Shown here: one piece after another, positions 34,483 through 42,506 of the stretch
Layout of the letters: each line of letters starts with the position of its first letter
Position numbering within the stretch: position 1 is the first letter of the stretch
DNA from: Alistipes sp.
Lineage (GTDB): Bacteria; Bacteroidota; Bacteroidia; Bacteroidales; Rikenellaceae
Reading direction: 5' to 3'
Assembly (NCBI GenBank): GCA_020026415.1
Contig: JAHHQL010000010.1
Span: 1-64,000, forward strand
Length of the DNA: 64,000 bases
Made by a program: the position numbers and the translations under genes
The notes under the pieces: generated by a model
The model's database searches: none
Seen by the model: the letters and a program-made list of their open reading frames with translations, nothing else
Told to the model about the DNA's origin: nothing

Positions 34483-35079
34483 TTATTTTATGTAGGAAGT
34501 CATCAGACGGGCAATATACTTGCCGATGATGTCAAATTCGATGTTCACGACCGTACCCGGTTCGATATAACGGAAGTTCGTATGCTCGAACGTATAGGGG
34601 ATGATCGACACGCGGAACGACTTCTCCATGGAATCGCACACCGTAAGGCTCACACCGTTCACCGTCACCGACCCCTTATCCACCGTACAGAAACCGTTAC
34701 CCTGAGGGGTATATTCGAAAGTGAAGTTCCAACTGCCGTCGGCATCTTCCTTTTTGGTGCAGACGGCCGTCTGATCGACATGTCCCTGAACAATATGCCC
34801 ATCGAGCAGAGCATCGGGTTTCATCGAGCGTTCCAAATTAACCCAATCTCCGACTTCCAGTCTGCCAAGATTGCTTTTGTCGAGCGTCTCCTTCATGGCT
34901 GTTACTTTATAGGTGTCGCCCTTGATGGCAACCACCGTCAGACATACGCCGTTGTGGGCGATGCTTTGGTCGATCGAGAGTTCGTCCGTAAAATCGGCAC
35001 GAAACGTAAAGTCTTTATTTTGACGATCCGTATCAATGGCAACTACCTGTGCCATGCGTTCCACAATACCAGAAAACAT
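34483..35079 (-). CDS. ribE: Riboflavin synthase alpha chain
   Basis: 198 residues made of two lumazine-binding repeats (~1-95 and ~98-192): MFSGIVERMAQV..., with GVCLTVVAIKGDTYKV in repeat 1 and GSVTVNGVSLTVCDS in repeat 2. Dismutates two 6,7-dimethyl-8-ribityllumazine molecules to riboflavin. First gene of the ribE-kinase-lgt-SPOR-gtrA unit. No FMN riboswitch is visible in the short (~30 nt) leader. Confidence 0.95.
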   Translation of the reverse strand: MFSGIVERMAQVVAIDTDRQNKDFTFRADFTDELSIDQSIAHNGVCLTVVAIKGDTYKVTAMKETLDKSNLGRLEVGDWVNLERSMKPDALLDGHIVQGHVDQTAVCTKKEDADGSWNFTFEYTPQGNGFCTVDKGSVTVNGVSLTVCDSMEKSFRVSIIPYTFEHTNFRYIEPGTVVNIEFDIIGKYIARLMTSYIK

Positions 35080-35110
35080 AATTGCAATGATGTATTTATT
35101 GTTTAACGGA

Positions 35111-35118
35111 CAAAAATA
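35111..35118 (-). promoter_or_regulatory. ribE operon promoter -7 box
   Basis: Minus-strand TATTTTTG, 31 bp before the ribE ATG and just after the stop codon of the upstream repressor gene. Confidence 0.6.
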
Positions 35119-35126
35119 AGATTAAA

Positions 35127-35753
35127 TTAGTTAATAATCAATTTTCCCACCAACTTATAGATGTCGATTATGTCCGAAACGTCAATCGTTACGTCGTCAT
35201 AGTTCATCTTATCGCCGGGAACCAATCGCAGGCGGTTCTCGTCGTTGGTCGTGCGCACTATACGCAACATGTTCATACGTCGGGTCTTGACCAGATAAAT
35301 CTCTCCGGGGATGATCGTCGCACGATCCGTCACACGAAACAGCACGATACTTTCCGACGGAATGACATCGCCCATGGCGCGTCCCGTGTAGCACATCGCA
35401 AAATCGCACTGCTGCAACATCGGCAACAACAGGTAACTTTCGGGTTCGAGCGTTGCAAGGCTCGATATATATTGTTCGGGGTCGTTATGATAGTAGGGGA
35501 TCTGCACACCGCGCAATTTGGTGTCCGAAAACATCTGTCCCTCACCTGTCAGAAGCCACAATTTGTCAATCTGCGGGAACTTTGCCACAATACGCTCGGC
35601 GACATCCAGCGAGATGCCGTTGTTTCCGCGTTTGATCTGATACAAATTCTCCCCTCGTGCAAGACCAATATGGCGCGCGAAATAATTAATGGACATATTT
35701 GCCCATTTGATTACTGCTTCAATTCTTTGCCAGTTGTCCTGTTTTTCTTTCAT
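35127..35753 (-). CDS. XRE-S24 (LexA/CI-like) transcriptional repressor
   Basis: 208 residues. N-terminal helix-turn-helix (~12-70, MSINYFARHIGLARGENLYQIKRGNNGISLDVAERIVAKFP). C-terminal S24-type dimerisation/peptidase fold (~105-205, MGDVIPSESIVLFRV; PGEIYLVKTRRMNMLRIV). In LexA and CI this half contains a Ser-Lys dyad; here VIPSES fits a Ser position and VKTRR a Lys, but cleavage cannot be confirmed. Common in Bacteroidetes chromosomes without a phage; no phage genes are near. Divergent from tRNA-Arg. Confidence 0.85.
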   Translation of the reverse strand: MKEKQDNWQRIEAVIKWANMSINYFARHIGLARGENLYQIKRGNNGISLDVAERIVAKFPQIDKLWLLTGEGQMFSDTKLRGVQIPYYHNDPEQYISSLATLEPESYLLLPMLQQCDFAMCYTGRAMGDVIPSESIVLFRVTDRATIIPGEIYLVKTRRMNMLRIVRTTNDENRLRLVPGDKMNYDDVTIDVSDIIDIYKLVGKLIIN

Positions 35754-35782
35754 TGTTTCTTTCTTATTTAAATTATTTTTCG

Positions 35783-35790
35783 CATCTTTG
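35783..35790 (+). promoter_or_regulatory. tRNA-Arg promoter -7 box
   Basis: CATCTTTG (one mismatch to TAnnTTTG) ending 6 bp before the first tRNA base. Confidence 0.5.
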
Positions 35791-35796
35791 CAGTCC

Positions 35797-35868
35797 GGTC
35801 CCGTAGTTCAATGGATAGAATACAAGATTCCGGTTCTTACGATATGGGTTCGATTCCCGTCGGGATCA
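35797..35868 (+). tRNA. tRNA-Arg (anticodon CCG)
   Basis: 72 nt without encoded CCA. Acceptor stem GGTCCCG / CGGGATC with one G-U pair; D arm GTTC / GAAT; anticodon loop TTCCGGT with CCG at 35830-35832; T arm ATGGG-TTCGATT-CCCGT; discriminator A. The anticodon stem has a C-A mismatch at its first pair (C35823/A35839). Decodes CGG. Followed at once by a terminator, so it is a single-gene transcript. Confidence 0.93.
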
Positions 35869-35874
35869 CGTGTG

Positions 35875-35907
35875 CAGGTGTCTTTTTTAGGACACCTGTA
35901 TTTTTTT
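35875..35907 (+). terminator. tRNA-Arg terminator
   Basis: Stem CAGGTGTC / GACACCTG followed by TA and seven T. Confidence 0.93.
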
Positions 35908-36355
35908 GTCATTTTTCGGCACACTTCCCCGATCGCAACCCTTTCGGAATACACAACAAACCGAAAGCATTACGCAAAACCCCCGATTATTTTACATTCC
36001 ATATCATTTTACACTATATTTTCCCTTTTATATAATGCAAAACAAAGATAGCGTAAAAATATAGAACTGCAACGCCGTCTCATGAAAAATAAAAGAAAAG
36101 AATTGATTCGTAAAATATTCAGCCCGTATTTTAAGAACAAACTCTCAAAAAATATCGGAAAAAGCCAGAAAACGACTTTTTGAAAATGTTATCACGTTGA
36201 TAATCCGTCAATTTATATCTTAACGCAAAAAACAAAAACATAGTATGTCTTCTTTTGACTTTCCAAATCGGACAATTCTGTCCGAAACATCGGGACGCCA
36301 CCGGCAGGGGTAAGATAATTTTCCGAATTTTCTTTAGGAATCCTCACAAAAAACG
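35908..36355. other. AT-rich intergenic region with two inverted repeats
   Basis: No supported gene in about 450 bp. Two neat inverted repeats are present: TTATCA-CGT-TGATAA (36189-36203), which looks like a protein binding site, and TCGGACA-ATTC-TGTCCGA (36268-36285), a 7-bp hairpin without a T-run. The rest is A/T-rich with no obvious promoter except that of rpe at the end. Confidence 0.5.
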
Positions 36356-36363
36356 TATCTTTG
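36356..36363 (+). promoter_or_regulatory. rpe promoter -7 box
   Basis: Consensus TATCTTTG, 22 bp before the rpe ATG. Confidence 0.75.
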
Positions 36364-36385
36364 TTAAACCTAAAACCATAAAATT

Positions 36386-37036
36386 ATGCAACGTATCATA
36401 GCACCTTCCGTGCTTTCGGCCGATTTCGGCCACCTCGAACGAGACATCCGCATGCTCAACGACAGCCGTGCCGAATGGATTCACATTGATGTCATGGACG
36501 GTGTATTCGTACCCAATATCTCTTTCGGATTCCCCGTGATGAAACCCATCCGTCAGGCATCGCCCAAATTCATGGATGTACACCTGATGATCATCGACCC
36601 CGAAAAGTATGTCGAGCGTTTTGTCGAGGCAGGCAGTGATCTGGTGACCTTCCACCTCGAAGCCACCAAAGATCCCCGCAAGTGCATCGATCTGATCCGC
36701 AAGGCAGGTGCCAAGGTCGGCATCTCGATCAAACCCGCGACACCTATCGAAGATCTTAAAGAATGGCTCTCGGACATTGACCTTGTGCTGGTAATGAGTG
36801 TCGAGCCGGGATTCGGCGGTCAGTCGTTCATGCCTCATTCGATCGAGAAAGTGGCAGGCATCCGCAAAATGGCCGAAACGCTCAACCCGAACCTCATGAT
36901 CGAAGTCGATGGCGGCATCTCGTCAAAAAACGCCCGTCTGTTGTTCGATGCAGGTGCCGAGGCTTTGGTGGCAGGCAGTGCCGTATTCAAAGCCGAAGAT
37001 CCCAAACAGGAAATCATCAATATGTTGAACGCATAA
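36386..37036 (+). CDS. rpe: Ribulose-phosphate 3-epimerase
   Basis: 216 residues, TIM barrel. Interconverts ribulose-5-phosphate and xylulose-5-phosphate in the pentose phosphate pathway. Signature stretches: PSVLSADFGHLERDI, HIDVMDGVFVPNISFG (metal-binding His/Asp), VMSVEPGFGGQSF and EVDGGISSKNA, with the phosphate-binding end LVAGSAVFKA. Single-gene unit with promoter and terminator. Confidence 0.97.
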   Translation: MQRIIAPSVLSADFGHLERDIRMLNDSRAEWIHIDVMDGVFVPNISFGFPVMKPIRQASPKFMDVHLMIIDPEKYVERFVEAGSDLVTFHLEATKDPRKCIDLIRKAGAKVGISIKPATPIEDLKEWLSDIDLVLVMSVEPGFGGQSFMPHSIEKVAGIRKMAETLNPNLMIEVDGGISSKNARLLFDAGAEALVAGSAVFKAEDPKQEIINMLNA

Positions 37037-37056
37037 AAACCGACCCATACCTTAAT

Positions 37057-37089
37057 AAAAGGGCAGTCCCACATTGGATTGCCCTTTTT
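37057..37089 (+). terminator. rpe terminator
   Basis: Stem AAAAGGGCA.TCC / GGA.TGCCCTTTT followed by T, about 20 bp after the stop. Confidence 0.85.
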
Positions 37090-37128
37090 GTTTCAGGCGG
37101 CGGTGTTGGGAGAGTGAAACATTTTTCG

Positions 37129-37136
37129 TACCTTTG
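37129..37136 (+). promoter_or_regulatory. Promoter -7 box of the ABC-F gene
   Basis: TACCTTTG, 19 bp before the ATG at 37156. In-frame upstream ATGs overlap it and are rejected. Confidence 0.7.
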
Positions 37137-37155
37137 CATGAATTTTTATACAACT

Positions 37156-39099
37156 ATGATTTCACTCGATAATTTGACCGTCAGTTACGGCGGATGGACT
37201 CTTTTTGACGATATTTCTTTTCTGATCAACCCCAAGGACCGTATCGGTCTGGTAGGTAAGAACGGAGCGGGGAAAACCACACTGCTCAAGATTATCGTCG
37301 GCGAGCAGCAGCCCACATCGGGCAATGTGACCATCAACGGAGCCTGCACAATCGGCTATCTGCCTCAGACCATGCGTGTTCACGATACGACAACTCTCGT
37401 GGAGGAAACCGCCAAGGCTTTCGACGAGGTGTTGAAAATCGAGAAAGACATCGCTCATCTGACAACCGAGATTGCCGAACGCACCGACTACGAATCGGAG
37501 GAATATGCCCAGTTGATCCACCGGCTGACCGATCAGCAGGATCGCTATCAGATCATGGGCGGAGACTCGCGCGATGCCGACATCGAAAAGACGCTCTTGG
37601 GTTTGGGCTTCAAGCGTTCGGATTTCGGACGCGCCACAAGTGAATTTTCGGGCGGCTGGCGTATGCGTATCGAATTGGCCAAGTTGCTGTTGCGCCGTCC
37701 GTCGATCTTCCTTCTGGATGAGCCGACCAACCACCTCGACATCGAGTCGATCCAATGGTTGGAGGATTATTTGAAGAACTACAATGGTGCGGTATTGCTC
37801 ATTTCGCACGACCGCGCCTTTCTGGATAATGTCACCAACCGCACCATCGAACTTTCGCTGGGCAAAGTGACCGACTACAAGGTCTCTTATTCGAAATATG
37901 TCGTACTGCGTCAGGAACGTCGCCAACAACAGTTGGCAGCCTACGAAAACCAGCAACGCATGATCGAAAAGACGGAGGAGTTTATCGAAAAATTTCGCTA
38001 TAAACCCACCAAATCGAATCAGGTGCAGTCGCGCATCAAGCAGTTGGAACGACTGGAACGCCTCGAAGTCGAGGAGGAGGATTTGGCAACGCTCAACATC
38101 AAATTCCCGCCTGCACCCCATTCGGGTCAGATTGTGGCACAAATCAACGATGCAGGCATGTCGTTCGGGTCAAAACACGTCTTCAGCGGTGCGAATTTCG
38201 TCATCGATAAAGGCAGTAAGATCGCACTGGTCGGTCGCAACGGCGAGGGTAAAACCACCTTGGCACGCATGCTTATCGGGCAACTCACTCCGACCGAGGG
38301 TTCGATCAAATTAGGCGCAAACGTAAACATCGGCTACTACGCACAGAATCAGGACGATCTGATGGATGGCGATTTTACGGTTTACGACACGCTGGATCGT
38401 GTGGCCGTGGGGGACATCCGTACCCATCTGCGCGATATTTTGGGTGCATTCCTGTTCCGTGGCGAAGACATCGACAAGAAGGTCAAGGTGTTGTCGGGTG
38501 GCGAACGCGCACGATTGGCAATGGCACGTATGATGCTCGAACCGCGCAATCTGTTGGTACTCGACGAGCCGACCAACCACATGGATATGCGCTCGAAGGA
38601 TATTTTGAAAAATGCGCTGATCAAATACGACGGCACGGTAGTGGTCGTATCACACGACCGTGAATTTTTGGACGGACTTGTCGAAAAGGTCTATGAATTT
38701 CGCGATGGCGGTGTCCGCGAATATCTGGGCGGCATCTACTACTTCCTCGAAAAACGCAAATTGGAATCATTGCAGGAAATTGAACGCCGCGATCCCGTTG
38801 TAAAGGCTTCCGCCAAGGAAGATGTACCCCGCACACAAGTTTCGGGCAAAATCTCCTATGAGCAGAAGAAAGAACAGGAAAAACTCCTCCGCAAACTGCG
38901 CAAGGCGGTCGAGGTGATCGAGGAGCGTCTGGCCAAGATCGAAAAAAAGATTGCCGAATACGACGCGAAATTTGCCTCTTCGTCCGACTATGTCGAGGAG
39001 GACTACAAAGCCTACAACGCGCTGAAGGCCGAATACGACCACGAAATGCACGAATGGGAGAAAGCCTCCTACGAATTGGAAATCACGGAAAACGAATAA
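37156..39099 (+). CDS. ABC-F family ATPase (Uup/YheS-like)
   Basis: 647 residues with two ABC domains and no membrane segments. Walker A GKNGAGKTT (~35) and GRNGEGKTT (~360); signatures SGGWRMR and SGGERAR; Walker B LLDEPTNHLD and VLDEPTNHMD; a charged interdomain linker (~240-310). The C-terminal Lys/Glu-rich coiled coil (~560-645) is as in Uup. ABC-F proteins bind the ribosomal E site to regulate translation or relieve stalling; some confer antibiotic resistance, but the linker here gives no such indication. Followed 15 bp later by the rRNA methyltransferase rlmB, a fitting ribosome-related neighbour. Confidence 0.92.
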   Translation: MISLDNLTVSYGGWTLFDDISFLINPKDRIGLVGKNGAGKTTLLKIIVGEQQPTSGNVTINGACTIGYLPQTMRVHDTTTLVEETAKAFDEVLKIEKDIAHLTTEIAERTDYESEEYAQLIHRLTDQQDRYQIMGGDSRDADIEKTLLGLGFKRSDFGRATSEFSGGWRMRIELAKLLLRRPSIFLLDEPTNHLDIESIQWLEDYLKNYNGAVLLISHDRAFLDNVTNRTIELSLGKVTDYKVSYSKYVVLRQERRQQQLAAYENQQRMIEKTEEFIEKFRYKPTKSNQVQSRIKQLERLERLEVEEEDLATLNIKFPPAPHSGQIVAQINDAGMSFGSKHVFSGANFVIDKGSKIALVGRNGEGKTTLARMLIGQLTPTEGSIKLGANVNIGYYAQNQDDLMDGDFTVYDTLDRVAVGDIRTHLRDILGAFLFRGEDIDKKVKVLSGGERARLAMARMMLEPRNLLVLDEPTNHMDMRSKDILKNALIKYDGTVVVVSHDREFLDGLVEKVYEFRDGGVREYLGGIYYFLEKRKLESLQEIERRDPVVKASAKEDVPRTQVSGKISYEQKKEQEKLLRKLRKAVEVIEERLAKIEKKIAEYDAKFASSSDYVEEDYKAYNALKAEYDHEMHEWEKASYELEITENE

Positions 39100-39114
39100 T
39101 ACAGAACTCACAAT

Positions 39115-39846
39115 ATGGATAATCTTATTTTCGGGATTCGTCCCGTAGCCGAAGCCATCGAGGCTGGCCGACAGATCGAGAAACTCTACATCCGCAAGGG
39201 TGCCGACGGACAGTTGATGCAGGAACTCAAGGACTTGTGCATGCGTCACCATTTGCGCTATCAGGAAGTTCCGGTCGAGAAACTCAACCGTCTGACCCGT
39301 TTGAATCACCAAGGCGTCGTGGCGCAAATGGCCGCCATCGAATATGTGCAGGTGATCGACATTCTGGAACGTGTTCCCGATGACGAGACCCCGCTGGTGG
39401 TGATTTTCGACGGAGTGACCGATGTACGCAACTTCGGTGCAATCGCCCGTTCGGCCGAGTGCTCGGGTGCACACGGACTGATCACTCCGCTGAAAAACTC
39501 CGCACCGGTCAATGCCGAGGCGATCCGTTCGTCGGCAGGTGCACTGACCACGATTCCCGTGGCACGTGTGGGTTCGATCCGCAACACCATCAAGCAACTC
39601 AAAACCGAGGGCTTCCAGATCGTTGCCGCCACCGAGAAAAGTTCCAAACTGCTCTACGATGCCGACTTTACGAAACCCACGGCCATCGTGATGGGTGCCG
39701 AAGATACGGGTATCTCGAAAGAGGTGCTGAAATTGTGCGACGAGCAACTGGCCATTCCTCTGATCGGTCACATCGAGTCGCTGAACGTATCGGCAGCTGC
39801 AGCAGTCGTGTTGTTCGAAGTTGTCCGTCAGCGCATTGGCGAGTAA
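39115..39846 (+). CDS. rlmB: 23S rRNA (guanosine-2'-O)-methyltransferase RlmB-like
   Basis: 243 residues, SpoU/TrmH family. N-terminal substrate-binding domain (~1-75, LIFGIRPVAEAIEAGRQIEKLYI) and SPOUT knot domain with motif 1 DGVTDVRNFGAIARSAECSG (~102), motif 2 VMGAEDTGISKEV and motif 3 LNVSAAAAVVLFE. Uses S-adenosylmethionine to methylate a ribose in 23S rRNA (E. coli RlmB: G2251). Length and motifs fit RlmB best. Confidence 0.92.
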   Translation: MDNLIFGIRPVAEAIEAGRQIEKLYIRKGADGQLMQELKDLCMRHHLRYQEVPVEKLNRLTRLNHQGVVAQMAAIEYVQVIDILERVPDDETPLVVIFDGVTDVRNFGAIARSAECSGAHGLITPLKNSAPVNAEAIRSSAGALTTIPVARVGSIRNTIKQLKTEGFQIVAATEKSSKLLYDADFTKPTAIVMGAEDTGISKEVLKLCDEQLAIPLIGHIESLNVSAAAAVVLFEVVRQRIGE

Positions 39847-40447
39847 ACCGACACCCCGCATCCGAATCATCCGCCATCCCGTGGCGGGCGATGTCGAATT
39901 GTACTTTTCACCGAGGGCACTGCGCATCGGATTGAGAATCACTTCGGCAGGAAGGGTGCGTTTGATCATCCCGCGGGGAGCAAGCGAAGAGCATGCCTTG
40001 CGCTTCATGGAGTCGAAAACGGATTGGATACGCCACACCTTGCAGAAGGTTGCCCGACGTGCCGCACTTCACGAGCCTGCTCTGCGCGCCGACATGACAC
40101 CCGACGAACGCCATCGCCGCATCGAGGAGTTGCGCCAAGAGGCTCACCGCGATCTGCCGGAGCGCATCGAACGCCTCGCCCGACTTACGGGTCTTCGCTA
40201 CACGCGGGTGACCCTTCGTGCCGTACGTTCGAAGTGGGGGAGTTGCTCGTCGATCAACTCCATCTCGCTCAACATCTTTCTGATGATTCTGCCCGAACAC
40301 CTGCGCGATTTTGTGATCATCCACGAGTTGTGTCACACGGTCGAACACAACCATTCGCCTCGCTTCCACGCCTTGGTAAATCACTATACAGAAGGTCACG
40401 AACGCGAATTGGAACGCGAACTGCGCACTTATACCATCATTGGTTGA
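39821..40447 (+). CDS. YgjP-like (DUF45) zinc metallopeptidase
   Basis: 208 residues if begun at a TTG at 39821; another TTG at 39836 is possible and no ATG is available. Overlaps the end of rlmB by 26 bp in another frame. DUF45/YgjP pattern: RLIIPRGASEEHALRFMESKTDWI, the RSKWGSCSSINSISLN segment, and the zinc site HELCHTVEHNHSPRFHALV (HExxH plus downstream His). Cytoplasmic predicted metalloprotease with unknown substrate. Confidence 0.88.
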   Translation: MSVSALASKPTPRIRIIRHPVAGDVELYFSPRALRIGLRITSAGRVRLIIPRGASEEHALRFMESKTDWIRHTLQKVARRAALHEPALRADMTPDERHRRIEELRQEAHRDLPERIERLARLTGLRYTRVTLRAVRSKWGSCSSINSISLNIFLMILPEHLRDFVIIHELCHTVEHNHSPRFHALVNHYTEGHERELERELRTYTIIG

Positions 40448-40469
40448 ACATTCACACATTTAACGATTT

Positions 40470-41330
40470 ATGAATAACAAACTCAACACCTTACTCTGCG
40501 CGTTGCTGATCATCCTCGGCGTTTCGTGCTCGTCACAAACGCCTTCGGACGACCTCAAAGTCATCACCATGAACATGCGTTACGACAATCCGCAGGACAA
40601 CGAAAACAACTGGAAATTCCGCTACGAGCGCATCGCCCAAATGCTCCGCACCGAACATCCCGACCTCTTGGGTACGCAGGAACTGCTCGCACACCAACTC
40701 GATACGATGAAGGCACGCCTTACCGACTACGCCACCGTAGGTGTTGCCCGCGAGGACGGAAAACGTCAGGGCGAATACAGTGCCATTTTCTACCTCAAGG
40801 ATCGTTTCGAGATGATCGACTCAGGTAACTTCTGGCTGAGCGAAACGCCCGACTCGGTCGGCACATTCGGTTGGGACGCAGCCTGTGTGCGCATCGCCAC
40901 ATGGGCTGTACTGCGCGACCGCAACCAAAAAGAAATCCTCTTCATGAACACCCATTTCGACCACATGGGGAAGGTTGCCCGTCAGAAGAGCGGCGACCTG
41001 CTCATAGAGCGCATCGAAAGACTGGCACAGGGTCGTCCGATCATTGTCACAGGTGATTTCAATGCCGATCCCGAATCGGAAGTCATCCGTAACATCCTAT
41101 CGAAGAATATCTTGCATCATACGAAAGACTGCGCCGCGGAGAAAAAGGGAACCGAGGCCAGTTTCACGGATTTCGGTCGTATTCCCATCGAGGAGCGTCA
41201 GTTGATCGACTACATTTTCATCGGAGACAATCTTTCGGCATCGCTCTATGAAGTAATGCCCGAAACCGACTCCGAAGGTCGCCATTACACGGATCACGCC
41301 CCCGTAAAGGCAATTTTACACTACAACTAA
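40470..41330 (+). CDS. Endonuclease/exonuclease/phosphatase-family lipoprotein
   Basis: 286 residues. Lipobox ILGVSC (Cys20) then SSQ, so exported and lipid-anchored. EEP fold motifs: ITMNMRYDNPQDNENNW, LLGTQELLAHQLD (catalytic Glu), LFMNTHFDHMG, IIVTGDFNADPES and HYTDHAPVKA (catalytic Asp-His). Many Bacteroidetes homologues are annotated as exported endonucleases or phosphodiesterases. Nucleic acid, phospholipid or sugar phosphate could be the substrate. Starts 22 bp after the metallopeptidase gene, so probably co-transcribed. Confidence 0.88.
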   Translation: MNNKLNTLLCALLIILGVSCSSQTPSDDLKVITMNMRYDNPQDNENNWKFRYERIAQMLRTEHPDLLGTQELLAHQLDTMKARLTDYATVGVAREDGKRQGEYSAIFYLKDRFEMIDSGNFWLSETPDSVGTFGWDAACVRIATWAVLRDRNQKEILFMNTHFDHMGKVARQKSGDLLIERIERLAQGRPIIVTGDFNADPESEVIRNILSKNILHHTKDCAAEKKGTEASFTDFGRIPIEERQLIDYIFIGDNLSASLYEVMPETDSEGRHYTDHAPVKAILHYN

Positions 41331-41371
41331 AATTTGACACGGGGAGTATTAGGATATTCCGAAAGTTTGAT

Positions 41372-41379
41372 TAACTTTG
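41372..41379 (+). promoter_or_regulatory. Promoter -7 box of the 95-residue gene
   Basis: TAACTTTG, 31 bp before the ATG at 41411. Confidence 0.65.
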
Positions 41380-41410
41380 TAAAAAGTAAATTCTTTAATA
41401 CGATAAGATT

Positions 41411-41698
41411 ATGGCAAATTTAAGAAGATTGAAAAAAGACATCGACTACTGCCTCGAAGAGTTGGTTTTCGATTGTGATATGGCTATTTGCTTTCAGCCT
41501 TCGAAAGAGAAGGAAATTTTCGAAGTGATGCAGGAGGCAGTTGCTTTGCGCAACGACCTGTTCTCCAAGGCCATGAATCCCGCCGAGCCGCACAACCGTT
41601 CGCTCGTTCGCAAGCACTATGCCGCTCTGCGTCGAGAAATCGTGGATTCGTTCGAGGAGATGTTCGAGAAATTGAGCAAGGTAAACGGAGAGAAATAA
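41411..41698 (+). CDS. Small conserved hypothetical protein (95 aa)
   Basis: All-helical, charged, cytoplasmic. MANLRRLKKDIDYCLEELVFDCDMAICFQPSK at the N terminus includes two Cys separated by several residues, and HNRSLVRKHYAALRREIVDSFEEMFEKLSKV at the C terminus forms an amphipathic helix. Looks like a family conserved across Bacteroidales, with no assigned function known to me. Own promoter and terminator. Confidence 0.82.
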   Translation: MANLRRLKKDIDYCLEELVFDCDMAICFQPSKEKEIFEVMQEAVALRNDLFSKAMNPAEPHNRSLVRKHYAALRREIVDSFEEMFEKLSKVNGEK

Positions 41699-41716
41699 TC
41701 CGATAAAATACCAACG

Positions 41717-41750
41717 AAAAGTCCGGCTTCTTATGTGAAGCCGGACTTTT
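41717..41750. terminator. Bidirectional terminator
   Basis: 14-bp stem AAAAGTCCGGCTTC / GAAGCCGGACTTTT followed by T-run, between convergent genes (95-residue protein and znuC). Confidence 0.93.
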
Positions 41751-42506
41751 TTATTTTTCCAAATTGTGGTAACTGAGCACCGTATGCGGCACCCGTCCGT
41801 GCGTGATGAGTTGAATAGGGCAGTTATAGGCGCGTAACTGCTCGGCATCGAGGACATTCGAGTGATGGCGATGCACCTCGCGATTCACGCACACGATCTC
41901 CTTCACAACACTGCTGATCGTACCCACATCGTGCGATACCATCATGATGGCCATCCGCTTGTTCAACTCCTGCAACGAGCGATATAACTCGTTTTCAAAT
42001 TGATTATCCACAAAATTCGTGGGTTCGTCCAAGATCAACACACGGGGTTCGGAAATGATTGCACGGCAAAGCAGCGCACGTTGCAACTGACCGCCCGATA
42101 CCTCACCGACAGGCATTCCCGCCAAATCGGCAATCCCTGCCTGCGTCAATAATTCCATAGCCTTTTCACGATCGGCACGCGTATAACGCGACCAAAACCC
42201 CTTGCTTCCCTGCAAACCTGACACCACAATTTCCAACAGAGATATCGGGAAATTACGATCAAAATCAGAGATCTGCGGCATATACCCGATCAAACGCTCC
42301 TTACCACGGTACAATTCCTCGGCAAATTCGATCCTACCCGTATGGGGTACCATACCCAAAATCGCCTTTACAAGGGTCGTTTTGCCACCGCCGTTCGGGC
42401 CGATAATTCCCAGAAAATCGTGATCCGCAACCTCCAGATTCACATTTCGGAGAGCCTCATACCCATCGTACTTAACCCCGACCTGATGTAATGTTATAAG
42501 ATTCAT
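41751..42506 (-). CDS. znuC: Metal ABC transporter ATP-binding protein (ZnuC-like)
   Basis: 251 residues. Walker A GPNGGGKTTLVK (~37), Q-loop MPQISDFDRNFPISLLEIV, signature VSGGQLQRALL, Walker B LILDEPTNFVD, H-loop MVSHDVG. The Q-loop D-NFP stretch is typical of zinc/manganese ABC ATPases. Overlaps the stop of znuA by 4 bp (ATGA). No znuB permease follows: a terminator lies right after the gene. Confidence 0.88.
   Translation of the reverse strand: MNLITLHQVGVKYDGYEALRNVNLEVADHDFLGIIGPNGGGKTTLVKAILGMVPHTGRIEFAEELYRGKERLIGYMPQISDFDRNFPISLLEIVVSGLQGSKGFWSRYTRADREKAMELLTQAGIADLAGMPVGEVSGGQLQRALLCRAIISEPRVLILDEPTNFVDNQFENELYRSLQELNKRMAIMMVSHDVGTISSVVKEIVCVNREVHRHHSNVLDAEQLRAYNCPIQLITHGRVPHTVLSYHNLEK

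Noticed and set aside
35689..36051. Plus-strand open frame running across the tRNA-Arg gene
   Set aside because: It crosses a clear tRNA and its terminator, so it cannot be a gene.
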